Below are positions 1 to 7,011 of a DNA stretch of 17,463 nt, in pieces. This stretch comes from Chloroflexota bacterium (GTDB lineage: Bacteria > Chloroflexota > UBA6077), in the NCBI GenBank assembly GCA_021806765.1, contig JAJZQR010000095.1:1-17463 (forward strand), in the 5' to 3' direction. The notes beneath the pieces were generated by a model that worked only from the letters and a program-made list of their open reading frames with translations, did no database searches and was not told the DNA's origin. Both the position numbers and the translations under genes were made by a program. The stretch's first letter is position 1. Each line of letters starts with the position of its first letter.

Positions 1-839
1 AGCCGGAGTGGGAGGCTGCTCTGGGGGACGAGGAGTTGGTGATTGTCAGGCTGAATGTGCTGGAGCGGCAGGGCCGGCAAGAGGAGTACCTCCGGCTGGC
101 CAGAGCGGCGGGGCAAGTGGAAGGCCACACCAGCATGCTGGTTCGGTTGGGCCGGGTGGCTGAGGCGGTGGAGTACGGACTGGAGCAGCTAGCGACGACG
201 GAGCAGGCGCTGGCCCTGGCAAAGGTGCTGCGCGAGCATGGAGAGCTGGAGCCGGCTCTGGAGATCGCGCAGCACGGGCTGACCCTGGAGGGGCGGAAGG
301 CCACCCTGGCCTCGTGGCTTCGGGAGCTGGCAGCTGGGATGGGGAGGTCCGATCAGGCGCTGTTGGCCGCTCGGGTCGCCTTCGAGGAGGAAGTGAGCCT
401 GGCGTCCTACCTGAGGGTGCAGGAGCTGGCGGGTGAGGACTGGCCGGCGCTGCGGCCCGAGCTGCTGGATCGGGCGCGAAAGGTCACCTCCTACTACCGT
501 GAGGGGCCGGTGGATGTCTTGCTGCACGAGGGCTTGATCGAGGATGCCATCGCGGCGGTGAACGAGGGCGCGACCCACACCCTGATGGAGCGGGTGGTGG
601 ACGCGGCGATGGGTTCCCATCCGGATTGGGTGATCCGGGCCTGCCGAAAACAGGCAGAGCCGATCATGAACGAGGGGAAGGCGCAGTACTACGACGCCGC
701 GGCCAGGTGGCTGGGCAAGGCGCGGAACGCCTACCGGGCGACCGGCCGGGAGAATGATTGGCAGGCATACCTGGAGGAGCTGCTGGCGCGGCACGGGCGC
801 AAGAACAAGCTGGTGCCGATGCTGAAGTCGCTGAAGTGA
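1..839 (+). CDS. C-terminal part of an alpha-solenoid (TPR-like) protein, probably SWIM zinc-finger family; 5' end outside window
   Basis: The frame is already open at base 3 and stays open to TGA at 837-839, so this is the 3' part of a longer gene. The TTG at 36 is internal. About 278 residues are visible, almost all amphipathic helices in repeated pairs: a first repeat around VEYGLEQLATTEQALALAKV, a second around LEPALEIAQHGLTLEG, and so on. The end, with YDAAARWLGKARNAY, WQAYLEELLARHGRK and KLVPML, resembles the C-terminus of the large SWIM zinc-finger family proteins. The SWIM zinc-binding domain itself would lie upstream and is not visible. The role of this family is unknown; zinc and nucleic-acid or protein binding are inferred only from the domain name. 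A UPF0158 gene follows 73 bases downstream on the same strand, so the two may be cotranscribed. Confidence 0.75.
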   Translation, partial: PEWEAALGDEELVIVRLNVLERQGRQEEYLRLARAAGQVEGHTSMLVRLGRVAEAVEYGLEQLATTEQALALAKVLREHGELEPALEIAQHGLTLEGRKATLASWLRELAAGMGRSDQALLAARVAFEEEVSLASYLRVQELAGEDWPALRPELLDRARKVTSYYREGPVDVLLHEGLIEDAIAAVNEGATHTLMERVVDAAMGSHPDWVIRACRKQAEPIMNEGKAQYYDAAARWLGKARNAYRATGRENDWQAYLEELLARHGRKNKLVPMLKSLK

Positions 840-912
840 GGGACTGAGCACGTCGAACTCTGAAGAACCACGAAGGCAACTGCGCGTCGCTCTGGCCGAC
901 CTGGAGGCGGCC

Positions 913-1596
913 ATGGAGGAGACTTCATGGGATGTTGCCTGGTACCTGGACCTGGAGACGGGACGGGTGGTGGCGGTCGACGCCGAGACGCGGCGGGAAC
1001 TAGAGGCGATCTACGAGGACACGCCGGACTCCGGGGGCGGCGAACCGGACGATTTTGCGCGTGTCCTGGAGCAGCGCGATCTGCCGCCTTGGATGATTGA
1101 GACGATCATCGAAGCGGACCTGGTCGAGAGGGGATTCGGGGGCCGTTTCCTTCCGGTGCCCAGAACCGACTCGCGGGAAGCCTACCGGGATATGGAGGAT
1201 TTCATCTCTACCCTACAGGACGTTCGGCTTCGTGACCGGCTGTCCAGGGCGACCCAGGAGAGAGGGGTCTTCGGCCGCTTTCGCGACGTGATAGCAGAGT
1301 CTCCACGAGATCGGGAGCGGTGGTTCGAGTTCAAGAATCGCCGGGTGCGGGAGCGCGTCACGGAGTGGCTGGTGGAAGAGGAGGTCGACGCGAGGATCGA
1401 GTTCGAGGTCCAGCCGGAGCCCGTGGTACTGGAGGCGCCTCTGCGCTCCCTGCTCATTGAGCTGGGATTGACGGGCGATGGACGGAGGGGGCGACAACAA
1501 GAAGGAGCTGATGTGGCGACCACGGCCAGGTATCTTCAGGAGGTTCTGGGCCAACAGCTCACCACCTCTATACGGCGCTGGATCTCAGATAGGTAG
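913..1596 (+). CDS. UPF0158 family protein
   Basis: A 227-residue protein of unknown function. The N-terminal pattern WDVAWYLDLETGRVVAVDAE is the family signature (a helix, then two short strands reporting a 'YLD..TG.v'). It is followed by a middle segment with DMEDFISTLQD and a late segment containing RFRDVIAESPRDRERWFEFKN, also typical of UPF0158. ATG at 913 is the only good standard start. However, the frame is open back to a TGA at 832-834, and the codons just before 913 read LRVALADLEAA, which resembles the usual family N-terminus. Translation may therefore begin at a non-ATG codon around 844-890. The last 40 residues (GLTGDGRRGRQQEG onward) look less conserved and may be lineage specific. 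The TAG stop abuts the stop of the convergent pseudogene with no spacer. Confidence 0.85.
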   Translation: MEETSWDVAWYLDLETGRVVAVDAETRRELEAIYEDTPDSGGGEPDDFARVLEQRDLPPWMIETIIEADLVERGFGGRFLPVPRTDSREAYRDMEDFISTLQDVRLRDRLSRATQERGVFGRFRDVIAESPRDRERWFEFKNRRVRERVTEWLVEEEVDARIEFEVQPEPVVLEAPLRSLLIELGLTGDGRRGRQQEGADVATTARYLQEVLGQQLTTSIRRWISDR

Positions 1597-2910
1597 TCAG
1601 CGCCGAGCTCGCGATCCCTTGATGGCCTTACGCAACTCGTCCTTCAGCGCGGGATAGCGCCGATAGGTGACGACCAACTCCTGGTAGTGGCGCTCGAACT
1701 CCGACGCCTGTCCTTGCAGGCGCCGCAGGCTCCGGACCACCCGACATGCCCCGCCGGCCAGCTCGTAGGTCGCACGGTTCCTCCCGTCGGTGAACCGCTG
1801 CACCAGTCGGTCGTAGAGGCGCACCGCCTCGTCCAAGAGGTCACCGGCGGGCAGGGAAGGGGCTACTGATTCCAGGGTATCGCCGTGCTCGCGTACGATC
1901 GCGGGAGCACTTCCTAGCTCCTGTGCCAGCACATCGTCGGGAGGCTTGTGCGTGGCGGCCAGGCCCATCCGGATGAGGCCAGTCGCCACCGTGCGCAGCG
2001 GATCGTCATCTCCCCAGCCTGCCGGAACCCGGGGATCGGCCGCCCAGGCGACTGCTGCCTGCCAATCCCCCTCCAGCAGGTAGGCGAAGCCCAGCAGTCC
2101 GGCCGTGAGCAGCACCCGGCCCGAGTAGCTCGCTCCTTTAGTCTCGGCGAGCACCTCTTGTCGCAGTTGGCTACTGAGTCTCGGGAAGAGGATGTCCCAG
2201 CGCCCCGACGTCCCTGGCCGCGTCGCGTAGAGCCAGGTAGACCGAGGCGGTCCGCCGCTGGCTGAAGAGTGCCAGCAGCGTCTCGACGGCCTCGGCCTGC
2301 CGCCCCAAGTGGATCAGTGCCTGGCCGCGCGCCTCCTGGATTGACATCCGGTAGGGGCTCTCAGCCGGAAGCTTGGCCAGCCCCTCCTCGGTCCAGGCCA
2401 ACACCTCGAGCCAGTTCTGCTGCTCCCGCTCACGCTCGACGAGATCCTCGTACGACCAACCTTGCTGCGAGCCAATCTGCCGGCAAAGAGATGGGTAGTC
2501 GGTCATCGTGCGATACCGCTCGTAGAACTCGCGCAGCAGGTCGCTCGAGTGCGACAGCAGAAGAGGGTGCGATCCTTGCGACGGCTGGCGTGCCCGCTCA
2601 ATGAGCGCGGTCTCCAGGAATGCCATCAGGCCAGATCGAGTTGCCCAGGCGTCCAGCAGCGCGTAGCGTTGGCTACCGTAGTACCGCGTCTTCCCTGATA
2701 CGTCAATCGCAATCGGAGCCGCATCCGGTCACTCCGGCTGATGGCGACGAACAGGTGCTCCTTGATCGCGTCGAGGTCGGTGCGCAGTGCCTCCGACAGG
2801 TCGGGGCGCGTGAAATGGAAGCCGTCCTCAGCGAGGCGAAAGATGTCAAAGAGCGCGAGGTAGGCCTCGACCGCGACCGAGAACTCTTTGATTCGGGGCT
2901 TGACAAACCG
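1597..2910 (-). pseudogene. Decayed alpha-solenoid/TPR protein gene with two frameshifts and no start
   Basis: Three reading frames join into one plausible helical-repeat protein of about 435 residues. Reading from high to low coordinate, the first part (from 2910; key stretch EAYLALFDIFRLAEDGFHF) changes frame near 2693-2695, where adding one G to a GGG run restores TYQGKTRYYGSQRYALLDAW. The second part ends at a stop at 2171, but removing one G from the GGGG run near 2203-2206 restores DVGRWDILFPRLSSQL and joins the third part, which ends at 1597. The C-terminus (YELAGGACRVVRSLRRL, YRRYPALKDELRKAI) resembles the C-termini of SWIM-associated solenoid proteins, so it may be a relative of the gene at the left edge. 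No ATG, GTG or TTG precedes the conserved part, and an in-frame stop lies at 2911-2913. This is either a true pseudogene or two homopolymer errors in a gene that is also 5' truncated. Protein similarity is judged by eye only. Confidence 0.7.
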
Positions 2911-2927
2911 TCAAATGACGGTATAAG
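2900..2927 (+). promoter_or_regulatory. lexA promoter with a 7-2-7 palindromic operator between -35 and -10
   Basis: TTGACA at 2900-2905 and TATAAG at 2922-2927 are separated by 16 bases and lie about 45 bases before the lexA ATG. A perfect inverted repeat, ACCGTCA-AA-TGACGGT (2907-2922), fills the spacer and touches the -10. A repressor bound there would block RNA polymerase, so this is the best candidate for LexA autoregulation. It is not the Bacillus-type GAAC-N4-GTTC box nor the E. coli CTG-N10-CAG box. Confidence 0.75.
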
Positions 2928-2949
2928 CTCTCTCCTCAAGAGGTTCGTT

Positions 2950-2963
2950 CCTCCTACTGGAGG
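2950..2963 (+). promoter_or_regulatory. lexA ribosome binding site inside a small hairpin
   Basis: GGAGG at 2959-2963 lies 8 bases before the ATG at 2972 and fixes that start. It is preceded by its exact complement CCTCC (2950-2954) with a 4-base loop, so the mRNA could hide the site in a 5-bp stem. This could lower basal translation; whether it matters is unknown. Confidence 0.5.
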
Positions 2964-2971
2964 CTACAAAC

Positions 2972-3592
2972 ATGGAGACTCTAACGGATGGGCAGCGCCG
3001 AGTCCTGGAAGCGATCGTGCGCTTCACGGAGGCCGAGGAGCGTCCGCCCTCGACGCGCGAGCTTGCTGTGCAACTCGGCTGCCACGTCAAGACCGCGTGG
3101 CAGTATCTCTCGGTCTTGGAGCGGAAGGGATATCTTGTACGGAAGAAAGGCCGGATCCGCCTCGCGGCGGGTCTAGCCCGCGGGCGTGGGATTCCGATCG
3201 TTGGCCGCGTTGCGGCAGGGGTGCCGATTCTGGCAGTCGAGCACGTCGATGGCTACCTCTCCACTGACAGTCTCTTCCCCACGGACGGTAGCTGCTTCTG
3301 CCTGTCAGTGCGCGGTGACAGCATGAAGAACGAAGGCATTCTGGACGGCGACTACGTGGTTGTGCGCCAGAAGCCGGACCTCGACAACGGCGAGATTGGC
3401 GTGGCCATCATCGACGGCGAAGCGACCATCAAGACGCTCCGGCGACGTGAGGGGTCGGTCGTACTCATCCCCGCCAATGATGAGTATGAAATGATGGTCG
3501 TCGACCCGTCAGAACACGAGTTCCGTTATCTGGGAGAGGTAATCGGCGTCCAGAGGGTGTTGAAGCGACCACACCGCGACAGGGCATCCTAG
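2972..3592 (+). CDS. lexA: LexA-family repressor (S24 self-cleaving)
   Basis: A 206-residue protein of normal LexA length. The N-terminal winged helix covers residues 1-65 (LTDGQRRVLEAI, then PSTRELAVQLGCHVKTAWQY as the helix-turn-helix). The C-terminal S24 peptidase-like domain covers about 75-200. The self-cleavage site is Ala82-Gly83 in RVAAGVPI. The catalytic dyad is Ser117 in VRGDSMKN and Lys154 in EATIKTLRR, 37 residues apart as in E. coli LexA. All catalytic elements are intact, so RecA-stimulated cleavage after DNA damage is expected from family knowledge. The promoter carries a palindrome suited to autorepression. The gene stands at the head of a co-directional cassette, 101 bases before the next gene, with no obvious terminator between. 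It could be the chromosomal SOS regulator or one belonging to a mobile element; the truncated gene just upstream favours a rearrangement here. Confidence 0.93.
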   Translation: METLTDGQRRVLEAIVRFTEAEERPPSTRELAVQLGCHVKTAWQYLSVLERKGYLVRKKGRIRLAAGLARGRGIPIVGRVAAGVPILAVEHVDGYLSTDSLFPTDGSCFCLSVRGDSMKNEGILDGDYVVVRQKPDLDNGEIGVAIIDGEATIKTLRRREGSVVLIPANDEYEMMVVDPSEHEFRYLGEVIGVQRVLKRPHRDRAS

Positions 3593-3600
3593 AGAGCAGA

Positions 3601-3624
3601 AGTCCCTTGGTCGGTCAGGGGACC
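3601..3624 (+). repeat. Isolated copy of the CCCTTGGTC repeat after lexA
   Basis: The bases AGTCCCTTGGTC (3601-3612) recur exactly at 8726-8737, and the core CCCTTGGTC occurs several times at 8469-8600. The following GGTCAGGGGACC can pair with it (GTCCC at 3602-3606 with GGGAC at 3619-3623), giving a short hairpin without a T tract, so a terminator is unlikely. Its position marks the boundary between lexA and the methyltransferase-like gene. Confidence 0.6.
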
Positions 3625-3693
3625 GGAGGCTTCGCACCTGAGCCACCGGCTGCGGGAGGATGGAACGCCTGGCGATCAAGTTGAGAGGCTCTA

Positions 3694-5343
3694 ATGGCAA
3701 GGAATGCGTTGCTGCTGACCGATGCGGTGCCGCGATCAAGAAACGGCAGCGTAGCGAAGAAGCTGTTGAATCGTGGGCGGCTATTGCGAATACTGGAGAC
3801 GAAGCGTCTCGTCACAAAGATCAGGATTGACGCGCAGGCACGGTTGACCATCGACCACGTAGGATGGGATGAGTACTGGCTGCCGGTCAAGCTGATGGGT
3901 CCAACGGATGAGCTGCTGAGGAACCTTGAGACGGCGTGGTCTGCGTATGTTGATGGAGGTTTCTCGGCGGCTATGCGAAGAGAGTACTGCTTTCGCTATT
4001 TCCAGTTGCTCGATGCAGTCATAGAGCGTTGGCTGGCGGACCCAACGAAGGAGACAAACGGCGCAGCGCTGCGGCAGGTGGTCGGATTTGAGAGCTTCAT
4101 CATAGTATCGCTTCCAGATACGGACCGTGAGGCTGCTGCTGCCGCGACGACCAATGTGCGGAATCCAGCATATCTACTGACCAAGGTTCGCGCTCCGGGT
4201 ACGCTGGACTCAGGAGAGCATCTCCCTTTGATCCTGCCGGCCAGTCCTTCTAAGCCGATGCTGTTCTATCACTACCGGCAGCATCGCTTGAGTCGGGACA
4301 GCGACATAGCCCTCCTCTCATACTTGGCCGTCGACAATAGGACACGAGCTGCGAGTTTCAGGGCGATTTCAATGTTGGAGGAAGGGGTTGCCGACAGCAC
4401 GGACCCTTTCGCCGCAGAGAGGGCGGTACGGCTCGCACGAGCGGGCATTCTTGACTATCTCCGAGCGTGGTGTGCTGCGGACAGGAATGTCAATGTGGTT
4501 CCCGTTGACCTCATTGACCTTGGTGCGGGTAGCGGTTTGGTTGCGGCCCGGCTATGTGGGCTTATCGGGTCCGCGCTGGCGGATTATGGGCGCTCACCGC
4601 GTTTCCGGATATGGTCTGTCGACTTGTTAATGTCTGAGCCAACCCGTTTCTTCGCGTCGGAGGGAATCGGACAATACATAGACAGCATCGAGATGATCGC
4701 TGCGGACTACCGCCAGTGTCTAGCTCAAGGCCTCGCTCTTCCGGCATGCGATGGCGTGCGGATAGCTCTAATGTCGCGCTTCTTCAACAACCTGAGTGAC
4801 TTTGACATTTGTTCATGGAAGCCGGAGGCACACCCGGGTTGTGCTGGCGAACTGACGGCGAACGGTGCATCGGAATACATGCCAGCATATTGCCTGGCGC
4901 CCGATGGTCCCGGTCCCCAGCAACTCGTCGCGTCAAATGCCCGCGTGTGGCTGGACTCAGGGCGGACCTTCCAGCAGTACTCACTCTCCCCCTACTTCCT
5001 CGCATTACGGCTGTCGGCAGGGTCGAATCCGGAGAGCATTCGATCTGAGGAGTTGCGTGGGGCAGTTCATTTGCCAGTACGGGCTTTTCGCCCCGATTGT
5101 CTTGTGACGCAAGCGGGTGACAGCCTCCTGGGAGAGCTCGCCAGACAAGGGACCCTAGTCGTGGTGCAAGATGCCGACATGCATCCCCAAGTCCTTAAGG
5201 TGCATGCTCGGAATGCTCATCTGGAAGACCTCATGGTTCTAGACACGACCCGTGCCGCAGGCCTGCGAGGCCATTTCTCGTACTTGGTCGCCAGCCGCAC
5301 CGACCCTGTGATGCAGCATGTCGCAGGTGAACGCCTGTGGTGA
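3694..5343 (+). CDS. Large unknown protein with a class I SAM-methyltransferase-like core
   Basis: A 549-residue protein. The only recognisable element is a glycine-rich motif I at about residues 271-281 (VDLIDLGAGSGLVAARL), typical of Rossmann-fold SAM-dependent methyltransferases. An acidic strand follows (FRIWSVDLL, about residue 305). A later strand, IALMSRFFNNLSDF (about 357-370), sits where motif IV normally is, but lacks a DPPY/NPPY signature, so DNA base methylation is not supported. The N-terminal 230 residues and C-terminal 140 residues match nothing I know. The start at ATG 3694 has GAGAGG five bases upstream. The stop TGA overlaps the GTG start of the radical SAM gene in a GTGA, implying translational coupling. 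Two-gene pairing of a methyltransferase-like partner with a radical SAM protein recalls the TcmP/DUF5131 arrangement, but I cannot show homology. GC and codon use look lower and more mixed than in flanking genes, consistent with transfer. Confidence 0.7.
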   Translation: MARNALLLTDAVPRSRNGSVAKKLLNRGRLLRILETKRLVTKIRIDAQARLTIDHVGWDEYWLPVKLMGPTDELLRNLETAWSAYVDGGFSAAMRREYCFRYFQLLDAVIERWLADPTKETNGAALRQVVGFESFIIVSLPDTDREAAAAATTNVRNPAYLLTKVRAPGTLDSGEHLPLILPASPSKPMLFYHYRQHRLSRDSDIALLSYLAVDNRTRAASFRAISMLEEGVADSTDPFAAERAVRLARAGILDYLRAWCAADRNVNVVPVDLIDLGAGSGLVAARLCGLIGSALADYGRSPRFRIWSVDLLMSEPTRFFASEGIGQYIDSIEMIAADYRQCLAQGLALPACDGVRIALMSRFFNNLSDFDICSWKPEAHPGCAGELTANGASEYMPAYCLAPDGPGPQQLVASNARVWLDSGRTFQQYSLSPYFLALRLSAGSNPESIRSEELRGAVHLPVRAFRPDCLVTQAGDSLLGELARQGTLVVVQDADMHPQVLKVHARNAHLEDLMVLDTTRAAGLRGHFSYLVASRTDPVMQHVAGERLW

Positions 5344-6305
5344 CCATCAGAATGGTTCACAGGAAGTCGGCCGTCCTGTCCCCCTCGGCTCTGGCCTGCT
5401 TGTCCAGAGTTCCCACCATCAACATGACAATGGGCTGTGTACATGGCTGCCTTTACTGCTATACACGCGGCTACCGCACTTATCCGGGCGAGGGAAAGGT
5501 TGATGTGTATGAGAACATCCTGGAGAAGCTTCAGGCGGAACTCCAGCGACGGAAACGGAAGCCCGACATCGTTTACTTCAGCCCCGCCAGCGACTTGTTT
5601 CAGCCCGTTTTCCCGGTTCTGGACCTAGCGTACGAAGTGATTCGTTCCCTTCTAGAGTGTGGAATCGGTGTCGCCTTTCTCTCAAAGGGAACTATCCCCG
5701 AGAAGCACATGTCACTCCTGCAGGCGCATGCGGGCCTTGTCCGCGCGCAGATCGGGCTGATCACCCTTGATAGTGAGCTGCTGCGCACCTTCGAGCCCAA
5801 CGCCGCTCCAGCCTCGGTTCGTGTGGAGCAAGTGAAGCGTCTCGCGGACAGCGGCATCAAGACCCAACTCAGAATCGACCCAATACTGCCTGCCGTTACA
5901 GATGACGAACAAACCTTTGAGGAACTGTGTCGAACCGCGGCGGAGTGCGGAGTGAGCCAGATAGCTGCAAGCTTGCTCTTCCTCCGGCCAGCGCCTCTGC
6001 GCCGGCTTGGGATCGCCGCGAAGTCCTCTCCCGTGGTGGCAGGATGCCTGGCCCGCTTTGAGACGTCCCAACGATTGGCCATTCATGCGGAAGATTCCTC
6101 GGTCACGGCCTTGCCTGCGATTGAAAGGGAAACCACATTTCAAAGGCTCGAGCAGTGCGCCACCAGGCATGGACTGACAGTGAGGCGATGCTCCTGCAAG
6201 AACCCAGACATTGCCAAGGGCACCTGTAGCATTGCGGGTGAATGGCGACGACAAATGGCGGGCGGCGCGCAGGCCGATTTCTTCGGAGTATTGGAGGGTT
6301 CATGA
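5340..6305 (+). CDS. Radical SAM protein, SplB-like (COG1533 type)
   Basis: A 321-residue protein. The CxxxCxxC motif CVHGCLYCYTRGY (Cys33, Cys37 and Cys40 from this start) would bind the 4Fe-4S cluster that cleaves S-adenosylmethionine. MTMGCVHGCLYCY and the later IVYFSPASDLFQP, LLECGIGVAFLSKGT, IGLITLDSELLRTFEPNA and TQLRIDPILP follow the layout of the SplB/COG1533 group, whose best known member is spore photoproduct lyase. An added C-terminal cluster, RRCSCKNPDIAKGTCSIAG, supplies three more cysteines that may bind metal or an auxiliary cluster. The start is GTG 5340 in a GTGA overlap with the upstream stop, with AGGTGA about ten bases earlier; GTG 5337 and ATG 5352 are alternatives. It overlaps the ParB-like gene by ATGA at its end. 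The substrate is unknown; DNA or nucleotide radical chemistry is inferred from the family and the ParB and LexA neighbours. Confidence 0.88.
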   Translation: MTIRMVHRKSAVLSPSALACLSRVPTINMTMGCVHGCLYCYTRGYRTYPGEGKVDVYENILEKLQAELQRRKRKPDIVYFSPASDLFQPVFPVLDLAYEVIRSLLECGIGVAFLSKGTIPEKHMSLLQAHAGLVRAQIGLITLDSELLRTFEPNAAPASVRVEQVKRLADSGIKTQLRIDPILPAVTDDEQTFEELCRTAAECGVSQIAASLLFLRPAPLRRLGIAAKSSPVVAGCLARFETSQRLAIHAEDSSVTALPAIERETTFQRLEQCATRHGLTVRRCSCKNPDIAKGTCSIAGEWRRQMAGGAQADFFGVLEGS

Positions 6306-6979
6306 ACACGTTGACAGACATCGACATCAGGCGACTCCTACCTCACCCCGAGAACAGCAACCGGATGGACACCATAACCCTCAACAAGCTTCGGAAGCAC
6401 ATCGAGCGGTCGGGGCGATACGAGCCACTTGTAGTGCGACCGCATCCTACGGAGGCTGGTCAGTTCCAGGTGATCAACGGGCATCATCGCCTCCAAGTGC
6501 TCAAGGCCCTTGGGTAGACCAGCGCCAAGTGCGTTGTCTGGGATGTCGACGATCGGCAAACAAGGTTGTACCTGGCAACACTCAACAGGCTCGCTGGCAA
6601 TGACATACCCGAGAGAAGAGCGATGCTCATAAGCAGCCTATTTGATGATCTAGAACTGGACGATCTGGCGGAACTCCTTCCCGAGAGCCAGGAACAACTG
6701 GCCCAACTCGAACGTCTCGCGAAAGGTGAACTGGATGACCTCACCCCCAGTCCCGAACCCTCCTTCAAAGGCCAGAGAACTGTGATCCTGGAGTTCTTCC
6801 TTGACCATGATCGTGCACAAGAAGTGAACTCGGCTCTGAACCTAGCTATTCACCGGTCTGCGGACAGCTCCTCCCGATCGGACGCACTGGTGCACGTCGC
6901 ACGCTACTATCTGGCTGCTGAGGCACCGTGGCCAACTGACTCCCCACCGACTGATGGCCCGGCTGACACAGACGGCTGA
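6302..6979 (+). pseudogene. ParB/Srx-fold protein interrupted by an in-frame TAG
   Basis: The start ATG 6302 overlaps the preceding stop (ATGA) and has GGAGGG just upstream. Codons 1-71 encode a ParB N-terminal-like (sulfiredoxin-fold) domain: IRRLLPHPENSNRM, then LRKHIERSGRYEPLVVRP, and the motif INGHHRLQVLKALG, equivalent to the GxxR phosphate-binding box of ParB-like proteins. Codon 72 is TAG (6515-6517). The same frame continues without break as TSAKCVVWDVDDRQTRLYLATLNRL and a helical C-terminal region to TGA at 6977-6979, exactly as an intact ParB-like protein would. TAG differs by one base from CAG (Gln). The gene is therefore a recent nonsense mutant, a readthrough gene, a sequencing error, or two proteins with reinitiation (TTG 6566 is the only obvious restart). 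Full readthrough length is 225 residues. The family also includes nucleases and CTP-dependent clamps, so ParB-like does not mean plasmid partition here. Confidence 0.8.
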
Positions 6980-6998
6980 GTAGGATGTGAGCAGGATG

Positions 6999-7006
6999 AA
7001 GGAGGT
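6999..7006 (+). promoter_or_regulatory. Consensus Shine-Dalgarno for the 132-residue gene
   Basis: AAGGAGGT is a full match to the anti-Shine-Dalgarno sequence and ends 5 bases before GTG 7012. It decides the non-ATG start and suggests this small protein is made at a high level relative to the coupled genes before it. Confidence 0.7.
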
Positions 7007-7011
7007 ACTGA

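Noticed and set aside
2620..3267. Plus-strand frame starting before lexA
   Set aside because: It is the antisense of the solenoid pseudogene and an out-of-frame reading of lexA.
3602..3623. Intrinsic terminator after lexA
   Set aside because: The stem is only five base pairs, competes with another pairing and lacks a T tract.
3660..3833. Alternative ORF starting at ATG 3660 overlapping the methyltransferase-like gene
   Set aside because: Its ribosome binding tract touches the ATG with no spacing, and it ends after 57 codons inside a longer, better supported frame.
6515..6517. Pyrrolysine or reassigned TAG codon
   Set aside because: Several normal genes in the window end in TAG, and ParB-like proteins are not known to use pyrrolysine; a C-to-T change is simpler.
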